From contig JBAVQS010000127.1 in NCBI GenBank assembly GCA_049694275.1, positions 1 through 38,296 on the forward strand: a stretch of 38,296 nucleotides of DNA, read 5' to 3'. The stretch's first letter is position 1; every line of letters starts with the position of its first letter. Source of the DNA: JBAVQS01 sp049694275. GTDB lineage: Bacteria > Chloroflexota > Anaerolineae > UBA4142 > SHND01. The notes beneath the pieces were generated by a model. It searched no databases. It saw only the letters and a list, made by a program, of their open reading frames with translations, and was not told where the DNA came from. A program made the position numbers and the translations under genes. Shown in pieces: positions 23,435 to 30,377 of the stretch.

Positions 23435-25188
23435 TACGCCCCAACCTCCCACAGCCATTCCTGTGTTCGCTCCCGCTGCTGATCCAGAGTGCCGGTAAAG
23501 GGCAGCGGTCGTCCGCGCGCGTCTATCACGAGACCAACAATGCCGCCCTCGATCTCGCGACGGAACACCCCTTTGGTAAGAGGAACTCCCAGATCGACGC
23601 CGCGCGCGGGACGGATCTCAACCTGAGCCTTTTCCCCGGTACCCAGAGGAATCAATTCCAGCGAGCCTGGCGCTACCTGTACCTGAATCTGCCCCCCTTT
23701 AGGGGTCGTGACCGATGCCTGGAGCACATTTCCCTCAGCCAAATAGGGTGAGAGGTTGGGCACGATCACCGTGCCCAACGTCACCAGGCCATCCCGTTCC
23801 AATACCTGGGCCGCCGCTTCGGCATTGACCGCCGCAAGTGCGCCCAGCGCGGGAACGATACCGGTAATATCGGCGGCAATGGAAAAAATGCCGCAGATGT
23901 CGAGGGCATCCAACGCCATAAGCAAGAGCGCGCTCGGCTTGCCGCCGCGTGCGATCGGTGCGCCGCTGAGCAAGACCAGATCCGCTTCCTGGTGGCGGCT
24001 ACTCCGTTGACTCTCAATACCGAGGGCCATCGCTTCCCGTGCGGCGGCGTTGAGCACAATCCGCTCCTCCGGACGAATCGGAGTTGTCCAGGGACGAAGC
24101 GACTGGTTCAACCACCAGGCGGTGGCGTCGTCAAGTGAGATGGAGGTGGGCAACCAGCGCGCCAAGCGGTCGAGACCTATACGATCCACCAACCTATCCA
24201 GCCCGTATGCCATACCGATATCGGGCAAGAGTGCGCGCGTGGTCTTGGCAGCGTCGGCGCGAATCCATCCGAGGGTAGCCCCGCCAAAATCGAGCGCCTG
24301 CACGAGAAAAGCGTAGCGCCGGGCCAGGAATTGGGCAACGCGGGCGTACGATTGAAGGGTATGCACAATCGGCCGCGCCGACCAGGCGCTGAGTTTTGCA
24401 AACCCCGGGATCGTCTTGACCTTGCGCTCGTAGAAAATGGCTTCGAGCTCGTTCTGTAACGCTGCCGGGTTTTCGTGGTCGAGCATGGGCAGCACATTGT
24501 CCACCGCGCGAAACTCCAGGGTCGATCCGATCCGCTCGGCTACCTGCGCCCGCGCCTCACGATTGCCCGCAAAGAGAACCAGGGGGCGAGCGCCTTCTTC
24601 CATCGCCGACCCGATGCTGGCGATAATATTTGCCAGCTCGAGGAGGGGTGTAATTGCGCCGCCATCCACGCCCCCGACCATCACAATCACATCGGGATGG
24701 CTTGCGGCCAGGCCCTCGACCGATGCGCTCGGACCGCCGGTGCTGCCATCCTGCGCAGTCGTGCCCCAGCGCCCCGTCTCTTCGTCGACGGCAATCGTCG
24801 TGTCCACTGTGGCATAGGTCGACGCCAATGCGCGACAGGCGCTGGCGACGCTCAGGTCGCGGCTCAATCCTACCACGGCTGAGTGCAATGGCAAGGCCGC
24901 GCTTGTCACTGCGACCAGGGCGTCCACCCCTTCGCCGGTCTCCGCCTCCGGCGTGATCAATTCGCCTTGATCGTTCAAAAGCGCGCGGCCGGTCATGGTC
25001 TCGAGTTGGCTGATCGCTCGAACCACACCCAGCATGATATCGGAGCCTGGCGGCTCGACGGTGGTAATGGTCCGTGTAACACCGATCAAGCGGTATTCGC
25101 TGCCGACGCGGTCGACCAGCGCGACTTTGGTCGCCACCGCGCCGCAGTCGGCAATGAGAATCGATTCGGGAGTTGCAGCTTGAGACAT
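23434..25188 (-). CDS. MutL/GlmL-family ASKHA protein (glutamate mutase L homologue)
   Basis: 584 residues from an ATG with CCAGG 7 nt upstream. Near the N-terminus I-L-I-A-D-C-G-A-V-A-T-K-V-A-L-V is the phosphate-1 motif of the ASKHA (actin/Hsp70/sugar-kinase) ATPase fold in the form D-x-G-x-x-x-T-K used by MutL. V-E-P-P-G-S-D-I-M-L-G-V, D-A-L-V-A-V-T-S-A-A-L-P-L and V-M-V-G-G-V-D-G-G-A-I-T-P-L-L-E (second glycine-rich motif, ~190-205) are also family features. G-A-P-I-A-R-G-G-K-P-S-A-L-L follows. GlmL is encoded with coenzyme-B12-dependent glutamate mutase and is thought to act as its chaperone. Here no mutase or B12-binding gene is in the window, so that role is doubtful. It lies inside an operon of membrane proteins. 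The extra ~120 C-terminal residues are beta-rich. ATPase activity is inferred from the fold. Confidence 0.88.
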   Translation of the reverse strand: MSQAATPESILIADCGAVATKVALVDRVGSEYRLIGVTRTITTVEPPGSDIMLGVVRAISQLETMTGRALLNDQGELITPEAETGEGVDALVAVTSAALPLHSAVVGLSRDLSVASACRALASTYATVDTTIAVDEETGRWGTTAQDGSTGGPSASVEGLAASHPDVIVMVGGVDGGAITPLLELANIIASIGSAMEEGARPLVLFAGNREARAQVAERIGSTLEFRAVDNVLPMLDHENPAALQNELEAIFYERKVKTIPGFAKLSAWSARPIVHTLQSYARVAQFLARRYAFLVQALDFGGATLGWIRADAAKTTRALLPDIGMAYGLDRLVDRIGLDRLARWLPTSISLDDATAWWLNQSLRPWTTPIRPEERIVLNAAAREAMALGIESQRSSRHQEADLVLLSGAPIARGGKPSALLLMALDALDICGIFSIAADITGIVPALGALAAVNAEAAAQVLERDGLVTLGTVIVPNLSPYLAEGNVLQASVTTPKGGQIQVQVAPGSLELIPLGTGEKAQVEIRPARGVDLGVPLTKGVFRREIEGGIVGLVIDARGRPLPFTGTLDQQRERTQEWLWEVGA

Positions 25189-25201
25189 TTCACAGCCTGG
25201 C

Positions 25202-25233
25202 GACGTTTTGCCCCACAGGGGTTACGCAACGTC
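25202..25233 (-). other. Nested hairpin in the mutL leader
   Basis: GACGTT/AACGTC (202-207 with 228-233 of this kilobase block) encloses CCCC/GGGG (211-214 with 218-221) with a 3-nt loop. It lies 14-45 nt upstream of the mutL start codon, between two operon genes. It could stabilise the mRNA end, attenuate, or affect initiation. Confidence 0.4.
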
Positions 25234-25244
25234 ACTGCTCATGC

Positions 25245-25916
25245 TTATTTGATGATTGTTGAGAGTGCGTCGTGAAAGATAAAATAGAGCTGGCCAACCA
25301 ACGCCGCGATGCGCGCGGCGAGAACATTCGCCAGAATCGCGCCAAAAGCAATCATGATAAAGCCCCGGCCAATGCGCCCCCAGCCTTGCGCGAGTCGGGA
25401 ATACAATCGCATCACCCGGTTGTTCTCTTCGGTGGTAAAGCGGAATGAGAGAAGCGCACCCAACGTACCGACAAGAATGATCAGGCTGTTGATCCAGCCA
25501 AGAATGTCCGCGCCGCCGACACCCAGAATGGTCTGGCCCACCTGTTTTGCTAGAACGCTATTCACCGCGCCGCCGATTGCCAGCGCCGCGCCAATCCCAA
25601 AGAGATAACCCAGGCTGATATTCCCCAAAAAGGAGCCGGACCAACCGGGCAAGAGCTTGAACACGACCAATCCCACACCCAGCAGCAAGGGGAGCAGCAA
25701 CGGCGAGTAATGATCAAAATCACTGACCAGTGGAACCAGCAACTGCTTCCACAGAACCGTGTTCAGGATCACCGCCGAACCATAGCCGATGGCTGTCCCG
25801 ACAAGGAGACTCTGCGCCAAACGGAACATGACGTTATCCTTGACCAGATAAGTCAGAACAAAGAGAGTCAGGACAACGCCGATCCAGATACCTGCAATAT
25901 CAGGGAGTGCATCCAT
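25245..25916 (-). CDS. Six-helix membrane protein of the MutL operon
   Basis: 223 residues. Hydrophobic segments lie near 5-24, 32-56, 70-90, 96-118, 128-152 and 185-210, so six helices with a short N-terminus are likely. Many Gly residues occur in helices (L-L-L-G-V-G-L-V-V-F, I-S-L-G-Y-L-F-G-I-G-A-A-L-A-I-G-G-A). The loop before the last helix is basic and cytoplasmic (R-F-T-T-E-E-N-N-R-V-M-R-L-Y-S-R-L). I do not recognise a family and see no transporter signature. It lies 56 bp upstream of mutL and 27 bp after the zinc-ribbon gene, all on one strand; it is probably part of one membrane complex. Confidence 0.8.
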   Translation of the reverse strand: MDALPDIAGIWIGVVLTLFVLTYLVKDNVMFRLAQSLLVGTAIGYGSAVILNTVLWKQLLVPLVSDFDHYSPLLLPLLLGVGLVVFKLLPGWSGSFLGNISLGYLFGIGAALAIGGAVNSVLAKQVGQTILGVGGADILGWINSLIILVGTLGALLSFRFTTEENNRVMRLYSRLAQGWGRIGRGFIMIAFGAILANVLAARIAALVGQLYFIFHDALSTIIK

Positions 25917-25943
25917 GTACGCGTTTAAAGGGAATTCCTTGAT

Positions 25944-28262
25944 CTACTCGGCGGCCGCGGTGCGTCGCTTCCTGAGCAAATCGAGCAATACTCCCAGGTT
26001 GGCTATAACAATAATTGCAAAAACCGCCAATTGCACAAAGGATTGCGCATCGGCCAGATGCGCCGCCAATGCCGGCTGCCCGCTCAGCAATTCAAATTCC
26101 GCCGTGCCCGCCAGGCCGGGCATCGTGGCCGCCAGTTGAGTGGCGCCCACGTCGTTCTGTGATATCAGGTCCACCGCCGCGCTCACCGCGCCCACAAATG
26201 GCGTCCGGACATTCGGCTGCACCTGTTGCATCCACGGGCGCAAAGCCTCATCGGACCCGGCCAACACAATCACCAGGGCCAGGTCATTAAAACCCTTGAC
26301 GCGAGAGGCTAATGACGATTGGGACAAAAGATTCCCCTCAAAGTCAGACTGCGTCGAGTTTAACCATTGACGGGACAGGCCGTTCAGCCCCTTTTCCTGC
26401 CCCGGGATCAGGCCGGCATTCACATAATTCTGGCCCTGTTTCCAGTTCGGGTTCGCAGCCGTGCCGCTCGCGAGAATATCCTGCGCCATACGCGGCCCGG
26501 CCGGTGTTGTACTGACCGCGATGGCATTGACATTATGCGCCGATAGGTAACCGACAATGGCATGAGCCGCCGGGTCCATTTCCATAGACTGACCCGGTTC
26601 ATAATCAAAAGCCATCAACACGGTGGAATCCGTGCTCAACGCCTTGAGCTTGGCGAAAAAGCCGGCCGTCGACCGTTCGTCTGTGAGGGGTGTGTTTTGT
26701 GCGATCACACCCAACCCCGCATTATCACCCTGTAACACAAGCACTGGAATTAACGCCGCAAATAAGATGGCAAGATAGATCCAGTGCCGAGCGGATAAGA
26801 GCCCGCGCTTTTGGGCAACCCCCACCGGGGCTGTGACCTCTTGCCGCGCCGCCAGGACCGACTCAAAGATACGCGCTCCGCTGCCCGGCACTGCGGCAGC
26901 AGCCGCCAGCATGTGAGGCTGGGTCACGATCGGTGACGCCGGTAGCACGCCGCGCACCCCGGCCAAGGGCCCTGCTCCTTCGGTGACCTCTTCCATGCGG
27001 GATGCGGCATCGGGCCGGCCATCTGCAACCGGCCGCAACTCAGACATCCACGCCGGCACCTGGAGCCCACTTTCTCCCTCAGATGCAGGCCCTGGAAGCG
27101 TTGGTCCCCCCAGAGGAGAGCCACCGGGAACCGCTTCACGCAACCAATCAGGGAGATCCTTCCGGTCGGATTCATCAATTGGCGACCCCGCGCCCTGCCG
27201 CCCCTGGATTCCTGCCGGTGGCATCAACTCACGGACCCAATCCGGCATCGCAGTCCCTTCTTCCGGGACCTCTTCAGCTAGAGCGGCTTGCTCCAGCTCG
27301 CTTTCAGGAGCAGTCTCGAGGGTAGCCTCAAGCTCAGCCGCCTTTTGGGAAGATTCTAATTCGGCGAGAAACTCGGCGTTATGTTGGCGGGCTTCTGCTA
27401 ATCGCGCCTCGTTCTCAGCGCGCAGGGCCGCTTCCCAGTCCACGTCGTTTGACTCTGATGCGGTCGCCGGCGCCGCAGGCGGACTGTCGGGCGGTTTTAA
27501 TCGCTGCATCCAATCGGGCATCCCCTCTGTGTCCGATTCGTCCACCATCCCTGGTTTCTGAGATATGTCGGTCGGCGAGACATTACCCGGCGACATTGCC
27601 CTGATCCAATCCGGCATCTCACCCGATTCGGGTTGTAACTCAGCTTGTTCTTCGGGATTTACTTCTTGCGCTTGATATTCAGATTGGGGCATTTCCGGCG
27701 CCGCGGCATCCCCGCCGCTCGTCTCATCCCCGACCTGGGATTGCGCGCCCGTGGACGTCAGCCAATCAGGGATACCCAGGTCATCCACCCCACTACTGTC
27801 CGGTGTCGCATCCGCCTGCGCCGATTCTTGCGCAGACGCTCTCAGGTCTTGCAGCCATTGCGGCATCGCCCCATCTTCCGGAGCTTGATTATCTGCAGCC
27901 GGCTGGCCCGTCGATTCGGCCGGATTGGTATCCGAGATGCGCGCCAGCCAATCCGGCATTTCCGCAGGAGACATTTTGGACTCTTGCGGCTTGGCCGTTT
28001 TCTTACCGGAATCGGGCTTGGGCTGGTTCTTTTTGTCTGGGGCTGGCGGCATTTCTGGTCCTGATATGATCCCTTCAGGCTCGTCTAAATCAACCGGCTT
28101 GAGACGCGCTCCACACCGGGCACAGTTTCGGTTCTCCTTGGGATTGGCTGTTCCACACACCGTGCAACGGATATGGGCCGGGTCAATCAATGGGCTACTA
28201 CAGTTGCTGCAAAATCGGCTATTGGACTTATTGGGCGAACCACATTGCGGACAATAAACCAT
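25944..28262 (-). CDS. Membrane-anchored double-zinc-ribbon protein with eight P-D-W-L repeats
   Basis: 772 residues. Residues 4-50 hold two zinc ribbons, each C-x2-C-x10-C-x2-C (Cys4/7/18/21 and Cys33/36/47/50). Residues ~100-410 are acidic, low-complexity linker carrying eight short motifs of the form [M/I/L/V]-P-[D/Q/A]-W-[L/I/M/V]-x-x-L near 103, 134, 165, 217, 249, 340, 371 and 403. A helical Glu/Ala-rich segment lies at ~280-335. A membrane helix follows at ~493-511 (H-W-I-Y-L-A-I-L-F-A-A-L), then an alpha/beta domain of ~230 residues (F-D-Y-E-P-G-Q-S-M-E-M-D-P-A-A-H-A-I) and a final helix near 740-760 with a basic tail. The zinc ribbons and repeats would face the cytoplasm. The repeats look like docking motifs for a protein partner. 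It is the largest gene of the operon and a likely scaffold. Confidence 0.85.
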   Translation of the reverse strand: MVYCPQCGSPNKSNSRFCSNCSSPLIDPAHIRCTVCGTANPKENRNCARCGARLKPVDLDEPEGIISGPEMPPAPDKKNQPKPDSGKKTAKPQESKMSPAEMPDWLARISDTNPAESTGQPAADNQAPEDGAMPQWLQDLRASAQESAQADATPDSSGVDDLGIPDWLTSTGAQSQVGDETSGGDAAAPEMPQSEYQAQEVNPEEQAELQPESGEMPDWIRAMSPGNVSPTDISQKPGMVDESDTEGMPDWMQRLKPPDSPPAAPATASESNDVDWEAALRAENEARLAEARQHNAEFLAELESSQKAAELEATLETAPESELEQAALAEEVPEEGTAMPDWVRELMPPAGIQGRQGAGSPIDESDRKDLPDWLREAVPGGSPLGGPTLPGPASEGESGLQVPAWMSELRPVADGRPDAASRMEEVTEGAGPLAGVRGVLPASPIVTQPHMLAAAAAVPGSGARIFESVLAARQEVTAPVGVAQKRGLLSARHWIYLAILFAALIPVLVLQGDNAGLGVIAQNTPLTDERSTAGFFAKLKALSTDSTVLMAFDYEPGQSMEMDPAAHAIVGYLSAHNVNAIAVSTTPAGPRMAQDILASGTAANPNWKQGQNYVNAGLIPGQEKGLNGLSRQWLNSTQSDFEGNLLSQSSLASRVKGFNDLALVIVLAGSDEALRPWMQQVQPNVRTPFVGAVSAAVDLISQNDVGATQLAATMPGLAGTAEFELLSGQPALAAHLADAQSFVQLAVFAIIVIANLGVLLDLLRKRRTAAAE

Positions 28263-28271
28263 CTAGAAAGC

Positions 28272-28341
28272 GTGATCGGTGATGAGTGGCGGGTGACAAA
28301 CGGGAGATAACTGTCGTCGCACATCACTCCTCAGCGATCAC
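28272..28341. repeat. Intergenic inverted repeat in the MutL operon
   Basis: GTGATCGGTGATGAGTG (28272-28288) and the complement of 28325-28341 match at 15 of 17 positions, with a 36-bp spacer. The right arm overlaps the stop codon of the upstream six-helix protein gene. The GTGATCxxTGAxGAGTG arms resemble small mobile palindromes found between genes, and the fold could act as a partial terminator or RNA-processing site. Confidence 0.5.
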
Positions 28342-28940
28342 TCAGAATATGGCCGATCGATTCCGGTCAGTAAGCGCAAGCCGGTCGCAATCGCGCCAAG
28401 CGCGACGCCAATGGCAATGCCACGGATGCCGGCGACGGCGGGCACCTGGACTACCCAATCTTTGAACACGGGAATCAGCGGCGAAACGAGATTGATGAGC
28501 GGCATAGAGCCGACGAGCACCACCAGCGCCGAAATGACAAGGAGCGCTGTATCCCAGGTCCGCACGCGCAGCGCGCGATAGGCGGCCGTGCCAATGAAAA
28601 AGACCACCAGCGCCAAGAACGACGCTTCAAGCGGGCGATACAAATAGCGAAAGATCCAGTCGCTGGCATCGCTCGCTCCGCCGGAGGGCAACACGATCAC
28701 CAGAACGACGATGGCTGTCACCAGGATGACCGCACTGCTCCAGGCATTTTTGTCCCGGCGTAAAATCCGCTGGGTATGCACCAGCAGCACATTAAAGAAC
28801 CCGAGCAACACCGCGAACGCAGCAACCTGGGCGGCGGCGGCGACCAGGAACCCGCCGATGTCGTTCGGCGCAAATTGTGAGACGAGGACGATGAGCCCTA
28901 CCGCAATTGCAATGCCAACGGGGAAAATTTGCCGGTTCAT
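28338..28940 (-). CDS. Second six-helix membrane protein of the MutL operon
   Basis: 200 residues from the ATG at 28940, which shares one base with the preceding stop (TGATG), so coupling is likely; the open frame has an upstream ATG at 28958 but the overlap favours 28940. Hydrophobic segments at about 5-23, 29-54, 70-92, 103-124, 132-155 and 172-192 indicate six helices. The loop after helix 2 is basic (H-T-Q-R-I-L-R-R-D-K-N), placing it in the cytoplasm. Other loops are short. It shows the same size and topology as the protein at 25245-25916, although I cannot claim homology by eye. No family is recognised. Confidence 0.8.
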   Translation of the reverse strand: MNRQIFPVGIAIAVGLIVLVSQFAPNDIGGFLVAAAAQVAAFAVLLGFFNVLLVHTQRILRRDKNAWSSAVILVTAIVVLVIVLPSGGASDASDWIFRYLYRPLEASFLALVVFFIGTAAYRALRVRTWDTALLVISALVVLVGSMPLINLVSPLIPVFKDWVVQVPAVAGIRGIAIGVALGAIATGLRLLTGIDRPYSE

Positions 28941-29716
28941 CAGATCAATCCCGCCCAATGTACGAGAGCCAACAGCACAACGATAATGACGATTGCGCCC
29001 CGCACAGTATCCTGAGCCAACAAACTGGCTATATGGGTTCGCCTGCCGCTCAAGTATGCGCCGGCCGCATAGATCTCTTCGCCAATCACCGGGTGGGTGA
29101 TGCTTGTATAGACAAACGGCAAGACCTGTGTCTTACTCGTCCCCCCGGCTTGAAGTAGGCCCAGCTGTGCGCCGGTCTCCCCGATGAGCAAAAACTCGTC
29201 GCCGAATGTCCCAATCATCACGTTCGCCATCACCCGCTCGTGAGTTAGGACATCCATCACCCCCGCCCCATAGGCCACCGTCGATCCATAGACGCTGGGG
29301 GCAATTTCACGCACCTGGCGCGGGTCATATTCCTCAGGATAGCCCTGCCGCTGATAAGAACGGCGCAATCGGTCCTGAGCAACCGGTAACGCGGTTGGAT
29401 CGCTTACGGTGACAATTGGAGGAATGGCGCTCACGGCTGCGCGATCCGCCAGGAATTCGAGCGCATACAATCCAGCGGTGGTATCTACCGTTGTCGCGTC
29501 GCCTGCCCCGGCAGTGCCGATTGAAATATGTACGGGCTTGCCCGCTTCAGCCGCGCGGGAAAGCAGATTCTTGAGCGCGTCATAGGCGGCGATGGGACGC
29601 AGAGGCAGAGACCGATTCGCCGCCACCCGCCATAGGAAATAGACAAAGGCGGCGATCAGAATCATGAAAATCAGGAACCCGACCAGTTCCTCCAATGCCC
29701 CGTTTGCTACATTCAT
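28940..29716 (-). CDS. DUF6754-like membrane protein
   Basis: 258 residues. One N-terminal helix (~9-29), a soluble domain of ~190 residues and a final helix (~237-256) give a two-pass protein. The soluble domain has V-H-I-S-I-G-T-A-G-A-G-D-A-T-T-V-D-T-T-A-G-L, then I-P-P-I-V-T-V-S-D-P-T-A-L-P-V-A, Y-G-S-T-V-A-Y-G-A-G-V-M and G-T-F-G-D-E-F-L-L-I-G-E. These phrases match my memory of the uncharacterised DUF6754 group, but I could not confirm it. The domain appears to be alpha/beta with a possible ligand pocket. It starts 3 nt after the stop of the small gene upstream, and its own stop overlaps the next start. Confidence 0.72.
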   Translation of the reverse strand: MNVANGALEELVGFLIFMILIAAFVYFLWRVAANRSLPLRPIAAYDALKNLLSRAAEAGKPVHISIGTAGAGDATTVDTTAGLYALEFLADRAAVSAIPPIVTVSDPTALPVAQDRLRRSYQRQGYPEEYDPRQVREIAPSVYGSTVAYGAGVMDVLTHERVMANVMIGTFGDEFLLIGETGAQLGLLQAGGTSKTQVLPFVYTSITHPVIGEEIYAAGAYLSGRRTHIASLLAQDTVRGAIVIIVVLLALVHWAGLI

Positions 29717-29719
29717 CGT

Positions 29720-29983
29720 CTATCCCTGTTCCAGGCGCGACACCAAGCGCTCCACATTCTCCCGGTCTTCGACCAGACAGGCCAGATCGTGGGCGAAGGG
29801 CGCGCTGGTTAACACGGCAAGGAACGGCTCGGCGGCGAATAGGAACTGCCCCCCCAGGAATGCGAGCGGCGCGTGCATCTGCAAAAGGAGAATGGCAGGT
29901 GCGCTCAGATTCCAGGCTAAGAGACGACGAGTAACCGTCTCGATCAGTTCATCCCGACGGGCAGGGCTGAGTGGAGCGCTCAT
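29720..29983 (-). CDS. Small helical protein opening the MutL operon
   Basis: 87 residues from the ATG at 29983; an ATG at 30034 would add 17 residues but sits flush against a perfect palindrome, so I prefer the internal one. The sequence begins S-A-P-L-S-P-A-R-R-D-E-L-I-E-T-V. It continues with L-S-A-P-A-I-L-L-L-Q-M-H-A-P-L-A-F-L-G-G-Q-F-L-F-A-A-E-P-F-L, an amphipathic to hydrophobic stretch broken by prolines, and ends with an acidic helix V-E-D-R-E-N-V-E-R-L. The pattern P-A-I-x-x-L-x-x-H-x-P-L-A-F-L-G-x-Q is one I associate with small uncharacterised bacterial proteins, but no function is known to me. It lies 3 nt before the DUF6754-like gene. It may be a peripheral membrane protein. Confidence 0.65.
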   Translation of the reverse strand: MSAPLSPARRDELIETVTRRLLAWNLSAPAILLLQMHAPLAFLGGQFLFAAEPFLAVLTSAPFAHDLACLVEDRENVERLVSRLEQG

Positions 29984-30034
29984 TGCCGCGGTTTTTTCCG
30001 ACTCTGCGCAGCGCAATTCAGGACCGGGCGCCAT

Positions 30035-30050
30035 AATTTGACGTCAAATT
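30035..30050. promoter_or_regulatory. Perfect 16-bp palindrome at the head of the MutL operon
   Basis: AATTTGACGTCAAATT is a perfect inverted repeat with no spacer. It abuts the upstream ATG (30034) of the first operon gene and lies ~50 nt before the preferred start at 29983. This is the expected form of a dimeric-repressor or activator site. The cognate protein is unknown. Confidence 0.55.
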
Positions 30051-30077
30051 CGGGGTAAAACCCGCCCCCGCGCGCGC

Positions 30078-30106
30078 TTGATTACCATATTGTCTGACAG
30101 TATAAC
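30078..30106 (+). promoter_or_regulatory. Distal promoter candidate for the histidine kinase
   Basis: TTGATT (30078-30083), a 17-bp spacer and TATAAC (30101-30106). It would give a ~265-nt leader. The spacer includes the small palindrome TGTC-T-GACA. Confidence 0.5.
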
Positions 30107-30206
30107 ACAAATTATATGAATTTACTACACCGGTTCCATAACACAAGTTGCACACCCAGATTCCCCAGGTCAACGGGGCCCACCTTATAGTTATCCCTTT
30201 TCCCTA

Positions 30207-30235
30207 TTGTCAGCCTTCTCCTCCCGGCATAGAAT
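30207..30235 (+). promoter_or_regulatory. Proximal promoter candidate for the histidine kinase
   Basis: TTGTCA (30207-30212), a 17-bp spacer ending CCCGGCA and TAGAAT (30230-30235). The SEC-C promoter has the same -35 and the same CCCGGCA before its -10. The leader would be ~136 nt. Confidence 0.55.
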
Positions 30236-30377
30236 GTCTTTATACATCACTGCCTAATGCAAATTGGGAACCCAACGCCGATCGCGAGGCACAAAGAATA
30301 ACTCCTTACCCCTTCCCGGATAGCGGAGCCAGCTTGTTACACTCGTTACCTTTAACCCCAACGACAGAACCAACCAG

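Larger units (their letters stand above)
30051..30377. other. Intergenic region between the MutL operon and the histidine kinase
   Basis: 327 bp, AT-rich in the middle and pyrimidine-rich near 30190-30230. It contains two plus-strand promoter candidates. A weak 77-codon frame from a TTG at 30148 ends in ATGA overlap with the kinase start. I saw no convincing minus-strand promoter for the MutL operon. Confidence 0.5.

Noticed and set aside
23435..23458. ATG at 23458 as start of the MutL-coupled gene
   Set aside because: The GTG at 23434 has the GGAGG site ahead of it; the ATG lies upstream of that site and within mutL. It stays an alternative.
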